From the NCBI GenBank assembly GCA_022821805.1, contig JAJECX010000015.1, positions 1-64,000 of the forward strand: a stretch of DNA of 64,000 nucleotides, given 5' to 3'. Both the position numbers and the translations under genes were made by a program. The stretch's first letter is position 1. Each line of letters opens with the position of its first letter. Positions 28,211 to 37,920 of the stretch are shown piece after piece. Source of the DNA: Anaerolineae bacterium. Its GTDB lineage: Bacteria; Chloroflexota; Anaerolineae; Aggregatilineales; Phototrophicaceae. The notes beneath the pieces are model-generated. The model had not been told where the DNA came from. It did no database searches and saw only the letters and a list, made by a program, of their open reading frames with translations.

Positions 28211-28861
28211 CTGAACGTCCTGCTACTCGCCAACGGCGAACTCAAACGCGGCGTCATGCTAGACCGCTTGCTACATTCGCTCGAATCGCCCAGCGTCATC
28301 TGCGCCGACGGCGGCGCCCTGCACGCCCGCGCGCTCGGTCTGACGCCGCATACGATCATCGGCGACCTTGATTCGCTGACCGCCGAGCAAGTCGCGGACT
28401 TCAAAGCAGCCGGCGCGGATATCATCCAGTATCCGCCGGAGAAAAACGAAACCGATCTCGAACTGGCGCTGCGCCATTGCCAGCAGATCGGCGCAAGCGC
28501 GATTTTCATCCTGGGCGCCTTGGGCGGGCGCTTCGACCAGACCATCGCCAATATCCACTTGCTTGCGCATCCCGCCTTCAGCGATATGCGAATTGAAGCG
28601 ATCGACCGCGACCAAGTCCTGCGCCTGCTGAAGCCTGGCAGCCACCGGATCATGGGCGAGCGCGGCGACACCGTTTCGCTGATTCCGCTTGCCCCCGCAG
28701 TCAATGGCATCACGACGTCTCAGCTGCAATTTCCCCTGCGGGACGAAACGCTCTACCTGGGTCCAGCGCGCGGGATCAGCAATGTCATGCTGGCTGACAG
28801 GTCCGCGGTCGAGTTTGCCTGCGGGCTGCTGCTGCTTGTCCACACCAGCGGACGCGCCTGA
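28211..28861 (+). CDS. thiamine diphosphokinase (TPK) family; apparent CTG start at 28211 (ATG-only ORF begins at 28256)
   Basis: LNVLLLANGELKRGVMLDRLL...ICADGGALHARALGLTPHTIIGDLDSL, GALGGRFDQTIANIHLL; upstream in-frame sequence LNVLLLANGELKRGV without ATG/GTG/TTG. Confidence 0.85.
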   Translation: MNVLLLANGELKRGVMLDRLLHSLESPSVICADGGALHARALGLTPHTIIGDLDSLTAEQVADFKAAGADIIQYPPEKNETDLELALRHCQQIGASAIFILGALGGRFDQTIANIHLLAHPAFSDMRIEAIDRDQVLRLLKPGSHRIMGERGDTVSLIPLAPAVNGITTSQLQFPLRDETLYLGPARGISNVMLADRSAVEFACGLLLLVHTSGRA

Positions 28862-29337
28862 TGACCGCAATCACCGTCATCAAACGCGATGCTCGCGGAG
28901 AAGATGAGCTTTCATATCAAGCCGTCCTGCGTGAACAAAACGAAGAATATATCTGCGTCGACGCGCAGTTTGCGCTGGAGGACCGCGATTTGGGCTATAT
29001 CAAGCTGCACCGCGGCGACCGCTTTCGCGAGTGGTTCTACAGCGATCGCTGGTTCAATATCTTTCGTGTGGCTGATGTCGAGACGAATTTGCTGAAGGGC
29101 TGGTATTGCAATATCACACGGCCGCCCAGCATTGAAGCGCATCAGATTGCGGCGGAGGATCTGTGCCTGGACGTCTTCATCTACCCCGACGGGCGGACGC
29201 TGCTGCTCGATGAAGACGACTTTAAGGAACTGAAATTAACGAAGCATGAAGTGAAAAAGGCGTGGCAGGCGGTGGCTGCGATCCGTCGTCTCGTCGAAAA
29301 GCGCCTGCCTCCCTTTGATGAAATTCGCGCGAAGTAA
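28861..29337 (+). CDS. DUF402 domain protein
   Basis: YIKLHRGDRFREWFYSDRWFNIFRV, LLKGWYCNITRPP, LCLDVFIYPDGRTLLLDEDDF; ATGA overlap with TPK gene. Confidence 0.85.
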   Translation: MTAITVIKRDARGEDELSYQAVLREQNEEYICVDAQFALEDRDLGYIKLHRGDRFREWFYSDRWFNIFRVADVETNLLKGWYCNITRPPSIEAHQIAAEDLCLDVFIYPDGRTLLLDEDDFKELKLTKHEVKKAWQAVAAIRRLVEKRLPPFDEIRAK

Positions 29338-29371
29338 TTGCTCCTCTTGCTGAATTCGGGAATCGTCCGCC

Positions 29372-29833
29372 TTACTCCAGATCAGGCCGGATGACCAGCA
29401 CCGGCACATTGACATCGTGCATCACCTTGTTGGCGACGCTGCCGAATACCATACGCACCAACCCCGAATGACCGTGCGTCGTCATGACCGCGAGGTCGAT
29501 CTTTTCTTCTTCAATGTAATCGACGATGTGCTGCGCGACGCCGACGGCGTCTATAATATGCAAACGGCAGGCAATGCCCTGTTCCCGCACTTCGTTGCGC
29601 AGCCCAAGCAAGTGCTGTTTGATCTCCTCGCGAATCCGGTTGGCCAATTCATATTCGCCTGCAATCGCAAGCGAGTCAACAAATTCATGCATTGGCGGCG
29701 TGAAAACATGGAGCAGAATCACCTCGCCGCCGCTGATGCGCGCGAAGTCAACCGCATAAGGAATCGCTCGCTCGCTCCAAGCTGAGCCATCGGTCGGCAC
29801 GACAATCTTTTTGAACGGACGGTGCTGAAACAT
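29372..29833 (-). CDS. universal stress protein (UspA family)
   Basis: KKIVVPTDGSAWSERAIPYAVDFA, MTTHGHSGLVRMVFGSVANKVMHDVNVPVLVIR. Confidence 0.93.
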   Translation of the reverse strand: MFQHRPFKKIVVPTDGSAWSERAIPYAVDFARISGGEVILLHVFTPPMHEFVDSLAIAGEYELANRIREEIKQHLLGLRNEVREQGIACRLHIIDAVGVAQHIVDYIEEEKIDLAVMTTHGHSGLVRMVFGSVANKVMHDVNVPVLVIRPDLE

Positions 29834-29973
29834 CTGAACCTCACTCCCCTCGTAAATCGCTCTGGTTTTTAGTATATCATAGCTTGTGAAACTTTTCTCA
29901 TTTGGCTATTGACGCCTAGCGTTGAACCTGTACAATCCATCTCTGAAATCTGTAAAATTCTGAATAAAAGTGT

Positions 29974-31368
29974 ATGCACAATCCTCAGGGTTCGGGCCTT
30001 TCCATCGGTCATAATCTGAAAATCGCCCTCTTCCATCTCGGTTCGGGCATTGCCGATGTTTTGACAACCGGCGTATGGAATCGCATCATGGTCGCCGACC
30101 TTGGATTCAGCGCCGCCTTCGTTGGTTTGCTCACCGGCTTGCGTTACTTCCTGGCGCCTCTTGGCGTCATCGCCGGACGCTATTCCGACACGCACACGAT
30201 TGGCGGTTTCAGACGCCTGTTCTGGATCTGGCTTGGCCGGGTGATGATGGCAGTCAGCACGCTGGTGCTGGGCTACGCCACCGCCGAACTGGTACGGCGC
30301 GCCAGCAGTGAATCCGCTGGACCGACGCCGGCCGCGCTGTGGATTGCGCTGGTCTTTTCCTTCCTCCTCTTTAGCCTGGGCGGCGCCATATCGGGCAGCA
30401 CCTTCCTGGCGCTGATCTACGATCGGGCGGCCGAACATCAGCGCGGACGCGCTGTCGGTTTAGTCTGGACCTTTTTGCTCCTCGGCTTCACCATTGGCGG
30501 CATTTTCTTCAGCATCATGCTGCCCCACGACGAGAGCGCCGGCGCCATTGCCTTCTCGGCCGACTCGGTCCTGACGCTCTTCATCGTAACCGCAGCCGCG
30601 CTCACCTTGATTTGGTTTCTTTCTCTCCTGGGCGAAGAGAAACGAACGCGCGGCAGCGCGCTTTCAAGGGACGAAGAAACCGGCAGCCTGCGCCATGATC
30701 TGGGACTCGTTTGGCGCAGCCGGCGGATGCGATTCTTCCTCTTCTATCTGACCATGTCCATGGCTTTCGCCTTCTTGCAGGACACAGTGCTGGAACCCTT
30801 CGCCGGGCAAGTGTTCGACATGGAGGCGCATATCACCAACCGCTTTGCCGCCTATTGGGGCAGCATGGCGATATTGGGCTCCTTTGCGTCACTGCTGCTG
30901 TTGCGCCGCTGGTCTGTCTTCAACCACTCAAACTTGTCGCAAATGGGCGTCGTTGCGCTCATGCTCGCCTATATCGTTTTCGCCCTCTCTTCGCTTGCTG
31001 AGATCCGCCCGCTGGTGACACCCGGCTTGATCCTGCTGGGCATTGGACTGGGCGTCTGGAATATCGGAACGCTCGGTTTGATGATGGACCTGAGCCCGGC
31101 CGGGAGCGCCGGCGCCTTCCTCGGTTTTTGGACCCTATGCGTCACCTTCGCCAGAGGGGCAGGCGTCGCCGGCGGCGGCATCGCGCGCGATATCGTGCTG
31201 GCGCTTTCCGGCGAGCATGCGGTGGCTTATGGCGCCGTCTTCTGCTTTGGCTTTATCGGGCTGGCCAGCGCCTGGGTCGCGCTGCGTCGGGTTCATCAGG
31301 ACAGTTGCCGCGAAGGCGCCCAAAGCGATGCCGAACTCGCGGCCGTGCTCTCTAGCGCCTTGGACTGA
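29974..31368 (+). CDS. BCH/PucC-family MFS transporter-like protein
   Basis: IGHNLKIALFHLGSGIADVLTTGVWNRIMVADLGFSAAFVGLLTGLRYFLAPLGVIAGRYSDTH resembles PucC N-terminus; 12 TM-like. Confidence 0.78.
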   Translation: MHNPQGSGLSIGHNLKIALFHLGSGIADVLTTGVWNRIMVADLGFSAAFVGLLTGLRYFLAPLGVIAGRYSDTHTIGGFRRLFWIWLGRVMMAVSTLVLGYATAELVRRASSESAGPTPAALWIALVFSFLLFSLGGAISGSTFLALIYDRAAEHQRGRAVGLVWTFLLLGFTIGGIFFSIMLPHDESAGAIAFSADSVLTLFIVTAAALTLIWFLSLLGEEKRTRGSALSRDEETGSLRHDLGLVWRSRRMRFFLFYLTMSMAFAFLQDTVLEPFAGQVFDMEAHITNRFAAYWGSMAILGSFASLLLLRRWSVFNHSNLSQMGVVALMLAYIVFALSSLAEIRPLVTPGLILLGIGLGVWNIGTLGLMMDLSPAGSAGAFLGFWTLCVTFARGAGVAGGGIARDIVLALSGEHAVAYGAVFCFGFIGLASAWVALRRVHQDSCREGAQSDAELAAVLSSALD

Positions 31369-31380
31369 GACCGCTTCAAG

Positions 31381-32265
31381 CTAGTCCCTCAGCCAGCTTA
31401 GATTGTCTCGGTCGTAGATGTATGCTTTGCGTTCTTTCTCACTAAGCCGGTCGCTCATATCGACGATTTCCCGCAGGTTGGTCTCGCCATCTGTGATTCT
31501 TGCGCGGATTATGTCCGAAAATTGAAAAACCGTCTGCAAGATTTGTGCCTCAAGAATGGCGTCGCCGCAAGTGCCAATGCCCTTGAGCTGCCCGCTCAAG
31601 GTTATCTCTGCCATGCCTTCGTCAATGTGAATGCCAGCAACCGTCAAGCCCAGCAGCTTGATCCAGTCTTCAGTCTCGACATCCGCGTCTGGATGTCTCT
31701 GCTCCGGATCGAAGAGGGCGCTTAACGCCAGCGAAAGATTCGCCAAGGTGTTGCCTCCGCGCGCCATTGCTATGTCGACCGGCAGAAGATAGCTCGCGCA
31801 GCCGACCTGAATGCCTTGCCCTCTGTAATTGCTGTGGCTGCCGAGCCAGAACTGCGTCTTGAGTCCTTCGGGCAGGAATTTCGTTTCTGCCAGGAAGTCC
31901 GTCGCCCAGGCGCGCCATGTCTCCAGCAGCGGCGCGAAATCTTCGCTGTTGCCGAACCCAAGCGGTGCGCGCGCCAGCTCAAATGGCAGCGTCTCCAGGT
32001 TTACCAACTCGATAAAAGCCCAAACCGACAGCTCGGCACAGGTAAGCGGCATATCCAATAAGCGGAAATGATGGTCAAAGTAAGTGGCCGGGTCGAGGCG
32101 ATGTATCGCCCGAAGGCCCTCATAAAGCCCCATGCCTTGCGCGACAGCCTCTTGATGGGCGCTTTCCTTGCTATCGCAAGGCGGGCCGATTTGGTAATCC
32201 CGCTGCGCGTGGACAGAAGAAATCAGCAAGCCGACAACAGCAAGGATGATCCATATCCGCGCCAT
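31381..32265 (-). CDS. secreted hypothetical protein
   Basis: 294 aa with N-terminal signal peptide; no recognised domain. Confidence 0.6.
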   Translation of the reverse strand: MARIWIILAVVGLLISSVHAQRDYQIGPPCDSKESAHQEAVAQGMGLYEGLRAIHRLDPATYFDHHFRLLDMPLTCAELSVWAFIELVNLETLPFELARAPLGFGNSEDFAPLLETWRAWATDFLAETKFLPEGLKTQFWLGSHSNYRGQGIQVGCASYLLPVDIAMARGGNTLANLSLALSALFDPEQRHPDADVETEDWIKLLGLTVAGIHIDEGMAEITLSGQLKGIGTCGDAILEAQILQTVFQFSDIIRARITDGETNLREIVDMSDRLSEKERKAYIYDRDNLSWLRD

Positions 32266-32289
32266 GTGAAAAACTCCCCCACAAACCAG

Positions 32290-33090
32290 CTACGCGCGCT
32301 CGCCCAAAAGCGCTTCAACATCGGTATACCCCATGATATTGTAACCGGCATCGACATAGATAACTTCGCCCGTGATGCGCCGCGAAAGATCAGACGCCAG
32401 GAAGAGCGCCAAATCACCGACATCGTCTTGGCTCACCAGTTCATTCATCGGCGAGGTCACTTCGGCGTATTTCAGCAGATCGCGGAAGCCCTGGATGCCG
32501 CCTGCCGATAAGGTCTTGATGGCGCCGGCGCTAATGGCGTTGACGCGAATCTTGCTGCGCCCCATGTCGGCCGCCAGGTACATCGTTATCGCCTCTAGCG
32601 CCGCTTTGGCGATCGCCATCGCGTTGTAATTGGGGATGACCTTGCGCGACGCGTTGTAGGTGAGGCTCATGACGCTGCCGCCGTCCTTCATCAGCGGCTC
32701 GGCGCGCCGCGTCAGTTCGATCAAGCTGACCGCGCTGACATCAATGGCGCTCAGCAGCGCCTCGCGCCGCATCTCAACAAAACGCCCGCCCAGCGCGTCC
32801 CGTTCGGCGAAAGCCACCGAATGCGCCAGCACATCAAGCTTGCCATATCGCTCTTCTACCGCCGCAAACACCGCGTCCATCTCATCGGCATTGGTGACGT
32901 CGGCCCGGACAAACAACTCGCAGCCGATCGACTCGCCCAGTGGTTTCACCCGCCGTTCCAGCTTGTCAATGGCGTAGCTCAGCGCGATGGTGGCGCCCTC
33001 GCGATGCAAGGCTTTTGCGATGCCCCAGCCGATCGAGTTCTTGTTGGCGACGCCGAATATCAAGGCGATCTTGCCGTCCAGTAAGCCCAT
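32290..33090 (-). CDS. fabI: enoyl-[acyl-carrier-protein] reductase (NADH)
   Basis: FGVANKNSIGWGIAKALHREGA, NYNAMAIAKAALEA, VNAISAGAIKTLSA. Confidence 0.93.
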   Translation of the reverse strand: MGLLDGKIALIFGVANKNSIGWGIAKALHREGATIALSYAIDKLERRVKPLGESIGCELFVRADVTNADEMDAVFAAVEERYGKLDVLAHSVAFAERDALGGRFVEMRREALLSAIDVSAVSLIELTRRAEPLMKDGGSVMSLTYNASRKVIPNYNAMAIAKAALEAITMYLAADMGRSKIRVNAISAGAIKTLSAGGIQGFRDLLKYAEVTSPMNELVSQDDVGDLALFLASDLSRRITGEVIYVDAGYNIMGYTDVEALLGERA

Positions 33091-33120
33091 TGCGTCCTCG
33101 CTTAACTACTTGCGCGTTGT

Positions 33121-33435
33121 TCAATCGTCCCGAGCGTTTACAGAGCCACGACTAAGCTCAGATTCCAAATGTTGAACCCGGCTGCTCAAGTTAACGCGAG
33201 CAGCGACAGATGCTCTTTCCGTTTGATGTCGCGATTCAACCTCTCGGTTGATGCGGTCGCTGAGGCTCTTGGCGTCACGATTCGCCTGTGTCTGAATCAT
33301 ATTCATGCGCTCCCGATGTTGGTCAAGCTCGCGGAAGACTGAGTGACCCAGCAGCCGGTAGGCGGTCCAAACGCCGCCCAAGACCGCAACTAAGCCGCCA
33401 ATAAACCCCAAGATCAGGTTTCCATCAATCAACAT
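33121..33435 (-). CDS. small membrane-anchored coiled-coil hypothetical protein
   Basis: 104 aa, one TM (LILGFIGGLVAVLGGVWTAY), then charged coiled coil; 11-nt overlap with the upstream ORF. Confidence 0.5.
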   Translation of the reverse strand: MLIDGNLILGFIGGLVAVLGGVWTAYRLLGHSVFRELDQHRERMNMIQTQANRDAKSLSDRINREVESRHQTERASVAARVNLSSRVQHLESELSRGSVNARDD

Positions 33436-33790
33436 TTGATGATGCTCCCATTTCGCCGAATGCGTCGAGACCGCTGAGATCTATTGGCGCTAACATCTCA
33501 CGATACCGTTCATTGGTGTAGGTGACCAGTCTTTGGAGGTGGTTGGCGTCACTCTCGTCAAATACTTTGGGACCGCCCTTCACAAATAGGTTTTGTCCCT
33601 GTACTTTTCCCTCTCTGCCAAGTCTGCCAGGTTCGGCTAACAGAATTGCGTTACAGATCTCCGCCCAGCGCGGCGGGGGCATAGCTGACAGCACCAAGAC
33701 CTGCTTGGTCAACTCAATATCGTCGGCCGTAGGGCGTTGACTTTGCTGCTTGTCGTGTCGCACAATTTTGATGTCTTCCCATTCGCTCAT
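33425..33790 (-). CDS. hypothetical protein
   Basis: Start at internal MSEWEDIKIVRHDKQQ; overlaps the start of the next gene. Confidence 0.5.
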   Translation of the reverse strand: MSEWEDIKIVRHDKQQSQRPTADDIELTKQVLVLSAMPPPRWAEICNAILLAEPGRLGREGKVQGQNLFVKGGPKVFDESDANHLQRLVTYTNERYREMLAPIDLSGLDAFGEMGASSNVD

Positions 33791-34015
33791 AGCGCCCTCC
33801 CGCTGGCTACTATTCTGCTTGATACACTCTCTGCGCGCATCGCTGACATCAGCATCTTTTACGGGTATCTTATCGCAATGAAGTGATGCTCGCCAGACCA
33901 CGCCCGCATTGACCGAGACGATGCGACCTGCTAACCTCGTACATAGACACAATGAAACACATCGGCAATTGACCGAAGTCGGCGTCAGTTCCAGCGCGGC
34001 AACAGGATTCGCAGA

Positions 34016-35032
34016 ATGTCAGAACCCGAGCGCATATTCGTCACCATCGCTATGGACTTCTCCGATGAAATCCTCGTTGAACTGCGCGAGATTTCGCCGC
34101 GGCTGCATATCGAGCGTCACTTCCCCGCTGTCCCTCTCGATGTCATCACCCGCACTGAGGTCCTCTATACCACCGGCTATTATCCGCAACCGGAGCAAGC
34201 GCCAAAGCTGCGCTGGATTCAAATGAATACAGCCGGCATGAACCATGCGCTTGAGCATGGCATTGTCCAGGCTGAAGACATCATCGTCACCTCCACCAGC
34301 GGCATCCACGCGACCAACATGGCGCACTATTCTCTGATGATGATGCTGATGTTCAACTACCAGATGCGTCAGGCGTTTGAGCTGCAGCGCAAAGCGGAAT
34401 GGCCCGAGCATCCCCATCAACAGTTTCTGCCCGTGGATATGGATCGGCAGACCGTCGGCATCGTCGGGTATGGCAGCATCGGCCGCGAACTGGCGCGTCT
34501 ATGCGCCAGCATGGGCATGACCGTGCTGGCCTCCAAGCGCGATCTGAGCAATACAGCCGAGGTCAATGCCTTCGCCATGCCCAATACCGGCGATCCAATG
34601 GGCGACATCCCCGACCGCATCTATCCCGCTGATACAGTCGCCTCGATGGCGAAAGATTGTGATTATCTGGTCGTGACCACGCCACAGACCGCCACGACCG
34701 AGCATCTGATCAGCGAAGAAGTGTTTGAGGCGATGAAGGATTCGGCGGTCCTGGTCAGCGTCTCGCGCGGCGCAATCGTCGATGAAAAGGCGCTTGTCAC
34801 CGCCCTCTCGTCGGGTCAGATCGGCGGCGCCGCCCTCGATGTCTTTGAAGAAGAACCGCTGCCCAATACCAGTCCGCTCTGGAATCTGGACAACGTCATC
34901 ATCACCCCGCACCTTTCCGGCTTCACGCGCGATTATCACGATAAAGCGGCGCTGGTCTTCAAAGAGAACCTGCGCCGCTACCTCGAGAATCGCCCCTTGC
35001 TCAATCAGCTCGATCGCGCCAAAGGCTATTAG
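34016..35032 (+). CDS. D-2-hydroxyacid dehydrogenase (NAD-binding)
   Basis: VGIVGYGSIGRELARLCASMGM, LVSVSRGAIVDEKALVTALSSGQIGGAALDVFEEEPLP, ITPHLSG. Confidence 0.93.
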   Translation: MSEPERIFVTIAMDFSDEILVELREISPRLHIERHFPAVPLDVITRTEVLYTTGYYPQPEQAPKLRWIQMNTAGMNHALEHGIVQAEDIIVTSTSGIHATNMAHYSLMMMLMFNYQMRQAFELQRKAEWPEHPHQQFLPVDMDRQTVGIVGYGSIGRELARLCASMGMTVLASKRDLSNTAEVNAFAMPNTGDPMGDIPDRIYPADTVASMAKDCDYLVVTTPQTATTEHLISEEVFEAMKDSAVLVSVSRGAIVDEKALVTALSSGQIGGAALDVFEEEPLPNTSPLWNLDNVIITPHLSGFTRDYHDKAALVFKENLRRYLENRPLLNQLDRAKGY

Positions 35033-35057
35033 CTGCGACACACATGAATCGAAATCT

Positions 35058-35084
35058 GTAGGGGCGAGACTTGTCTCGCCCGCC
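35058..35084. repeat. GTAGGGGCGAGACTTGTCTCGCCCGCC palindromic intergenic repeat
   Basis: tgtaggggcgagacttgtctcgcccgcc. Confidence 0.85.
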
Positions 35085-35324
35085 AATGTCCAAGTATATA
35101 GACCCCCGCGCGACAATGCCGCCGCCCACGCAAAATACCTTGCTTCCCGCTGCGTCGTAACTCCCCTTCCGAAGGTCAGTGTCTACGCGACCCTAGCTCG
35201 CTGGATGCCCGTCATAGAGATGGCGGGAGAGGGGCCGGGGGGATGGGGTTTGCCGCTCGTAACGTAAACAGGGACGATTGGCCGACGGTGTTTACGCGCC
35301 CTATAAGGTCGCCCGCAAAAGCGT

Positions 35325-37880
35325 CTATTGCGAACGCAACTCCGCGTCGAGCCGATGCCGCGCCGCGCCGATGATCTTCTTGCGGATCTTGGCCGCGTTC
35401 TTGTCGGTCAGCGTGCGCCTCTCGTCTTGATAGGTCAACGAATAAGCCAGGCTCTTCTTGCCTGGGGGGATTGGGTCGCCAGTGTAGACATCAAAAAGCA
35501 GCGCGTCTTTCAAAATTCGCCCGCCGGCCTGGCGGATCACCGCCTCAACTTCGCTTGCCGGTGTGCTCTCATTGACGACCAGCGCGATATCTTCCAGTAC
35601 CGCCGGCGTGATTGGCAGCGCCTCAATCGTGTGCAAACGCTGATGCTGCCGGATCAGCGGCTCGACTGCAATCTCCCCGTACATCACTTTTGCATCCGTC
35701 AGCTTGAAACGAGCCGCCACCTCGGGGTGAATCTCGCCGAAGCTGCCGATGCGCTCGTCCGCTGCCAGCAAGTTCGCCGAACGCCCCGGATGCAGGCTGC
35801 AATGCGTACCGCTTTCAAGCGCGAAGTCGCTAATGTGCAAGGAATGCAGCAGGCTTTCCACCACGCCCTTCATATCGAAGAAATCCATCTCGCCTGTTGA
35901 TCCGTCGCCATCCCACCAGGATGGGATCCGCGGACCCGTGAGCAATATGCCCAGGCGCATAGGCTCCTCCGGCAGCAAGTCGCCCGCGCCCAGATAAACT
36001 TTGCCGATTTCGAAGACCTGTTGCGTACTCTGGAAACGCGCATTGTTGACTGCGTTCTCGAGCATGTTGATCATCAGCGTATGCCGCAGCACATCGCGCT
36101 CGCTGGCGGCCGGATTGGCGATCTCCACGTAGCCCGCCGCAGGTAACGATGACGCCGCGCCCGACGGCACTAGCAGCGCTTCGCTCTCGCGGCTGGTGAA
36201 GCGATAATTGATCACCTCGTACAAGCCAGCCCCTACCAGAATATCGCGAATTCGCTCTTCAATGAGTACGGCTGTGTTCTCGCGTTGCGGTGGCATCTCG
36301 TCAGCCATGATCGTCTCCGGTATCTGGTCGTAACCGATGATGCGCGCGATTTCTTCCAGCAGATCATGCTGTCCGATGACCGGGTTGGCGCTGATGTCCA
36401 GCCGATGATCGGGCGCCGTCGCCCTGATGACGTCGCCCTCGATCGCCACCTCGAATTCCAGCCGCCGCAGCGCATCCGCCGCCTGGTCGATTGTGACTTC
36501 CATGCCCAGAAGCCGATTGACGCGTTCAATTGGCACGTCGACCGTGACAGATGCCGGCGGCAAGGGATATGCGTCCAGCGCGCCATCAGCGATGGCGCCG
36601 CCGCCCAACTGCCGCATCAGCTCAATGCCGCGCTGGCAGCCGAGGATCGCCTGCGATGGATGCACGCCACGGCTGAATCGCGCCGATGCTTCGGTATGCG
36701 CTCTCTGCTCGCGAATCGTCTTGCGGATGCTGATATTGTTCCAGGCGGCCGCTTCCAGCAGCACGTTGCGCGTCGCTTCGCTGATCTCGGTCTCGCCGCC
36801 GCCGATGACACCGCCCAGGCTCAGCGCGCCAGCTGTATCCGCCACCAGAATCGTCTCCGCGCCCAGATCACGAGTGACGTCGTCCAGCGTCTCCAGCTGC
36901 TCGCCGGGGTGGGGCAGGCGCGTGATGATCGTCGGGACGCCGCCAGCCCGCTCGACCAGCTTGTCGTAGTCGAAGGCGTGCAAGGGCTGACCGAGCTCGA
37001 AGGTCAGATAATTTGTCACATCAACGATATTGTTCCGCGGACGCTGTCCGATCAATTTCAGACGATGCTGCAGCCAGAAGGGCGACGTCTTGACTTCTGT
37101 ATCGCGCAGAAGCGTCAGCGTGAAGCGTGGATTCAGCTCTGGCTCGCGAATGTCGATGTATACTTGTCCCTCGATAGGCGCGCCTTTTGCGGTGAAATCG
37201 AAGGAGGGATACCGCATCTCGACGCCGAGGACCGCCGCCACTTCACGCGCCACGCCAATCATGCTCAAGCAGCGCGCCAGATTGGGCGTGAATTCGATAT
37301 CCAGCACCACATCGCCCAGCACATCGGCTAATGACGTCCCGGCGACATAATGCGCCTCGTGCTCCATCACGATCACGCCTTCGTGCTCGTCCGAAATGCC
37401 CAGTTCCTTCTCCGAGCAGACCATGCTCCTGTTGAATATGCCGCGCAGTTCCTTGCCCTTCAGTGTCATCCGCTTCGGCTTGTCGCTCTGCCCATCCCAG
37501 ACCTCTGACCCTTCCATCGCGAAGGCGCTCCAAATCGGCGGATTGATCGGACCCCGGTCCTTGTAGCTGAAGAGATTGGTCGCGCCGGTGACGCATTGCT
37601 CTAACTCCTCGCCGCCATAATCGACCATTGCCAACACCAGTCGATCGGCGTTGGGATGCGCTTTTACCTCGACGATCCGCGCCAGCAGCAGCTTCTCGCG
37701 ATCCCATACCAAATGATCCGAGCTGGGCATCCGCACACCGGCGACCGTCTGCTGGGGAAGGCCAATATACTTGAGATGCGCCACTTCCAGCCCGGCCACT
37801 GTCAAGCGCTCCGCCAGCAATTCGACCGGCACATCTATGTCAACGTATTCCTTAAGCCATGAGATAGGGACTAACATCAA
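35325..37880 (-). CDS. pheT: phenylalanyl-tRNA synthetase beta subunit
   Basis: MLVPISWLKEYVDIDVPVELLAERLTVAGLEV; B3/4, B5 and FDX-ACB domains; 851 aa. Confidence 0.96.
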   Translation of the reverse strand: MMLVPISWLKEYVDIDVPVELLAERLTVAGLEVAHLKYIGLPQQTVAGVRMPSSDHLVWDREKLLLARIVEVKAHPNADRLVLAMVDYGGEELEQCVTGATNLFSYKDRGPINPPIWSAFAMEGSEVWDGQSDKPKRMTLKGKELRGIFNRSMVCSEKELGISDEHEGVIVMEHEAHYVAGTSLADVLGDVVLDIEFTPNLARCLSMIGVAREVAAVLGVEMRYPSFDFTAKGAPIEGQVYIDIREPELNPRFTLTLLRDTEVKTSPFWLQHRLKLIGQRPRNNIVDVTNYLTFELGQPLHAFDYDKLVERAGGVPTIITRLPHPGEQLETLDDVTRDLGAETILVADTAGALSLGGVIGGGETEISEATRNVLLEAAAWNNISIRKTIREQRAHTEASARFSRGVHPSQAILGCQRGIELMRQLGGGAIADGALDAYPLPPASVTVDVPIERVNRLLGMEVTIDQAADALRRLEFEVAIEGDVIRATAPDHRLDISANPVIGQHDLLEEIARIIGYDQIPETIMADEMPPQRENTAVLIEERIRDILVGAGLYEVINYRFTSRESEALLVPSGAASSLPAAGYVEIANPAASERDVLRHTLMINMLENAVNNARFQSTQQVFEIGKVYLGAGDLLPEEPMRLGILLTGPRIPSWWDGDGSTGEMDFFDMKGVVESLLHSLHISDFALESGTHCSLHPGRSANLLAADERIGSFGEIHPEVAARFKLTDAKVMYGEIAVEPLIRQHQRLHTIEALPITPAVLEDIALVVNESTPASEVEAVIRQAGGRILKDALLFDVYTGDPIPPGKKSLAYSLTYQDERRTLTDKNAAKIRKKIIGAARHRLDAELRSQ

Positions 37881-37920
37881 TCTTCCGCTCCTTTAGCGCG
37901 TCTTCCTCTTGTTCAGATTG

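Noticed and set aside
33121-33790. Two small overlapping ORFs as a toxin-antitoxin or holin cassette
   Set aside because: One TM plus coiled coil and an unrecognised partner; no diagnostic motif, so left as hypothetical.
36285-37331. 348-aa plus-strand ORF inside pheT
   Set aside because: Shadow ORF opposite a well-conserved pheT.
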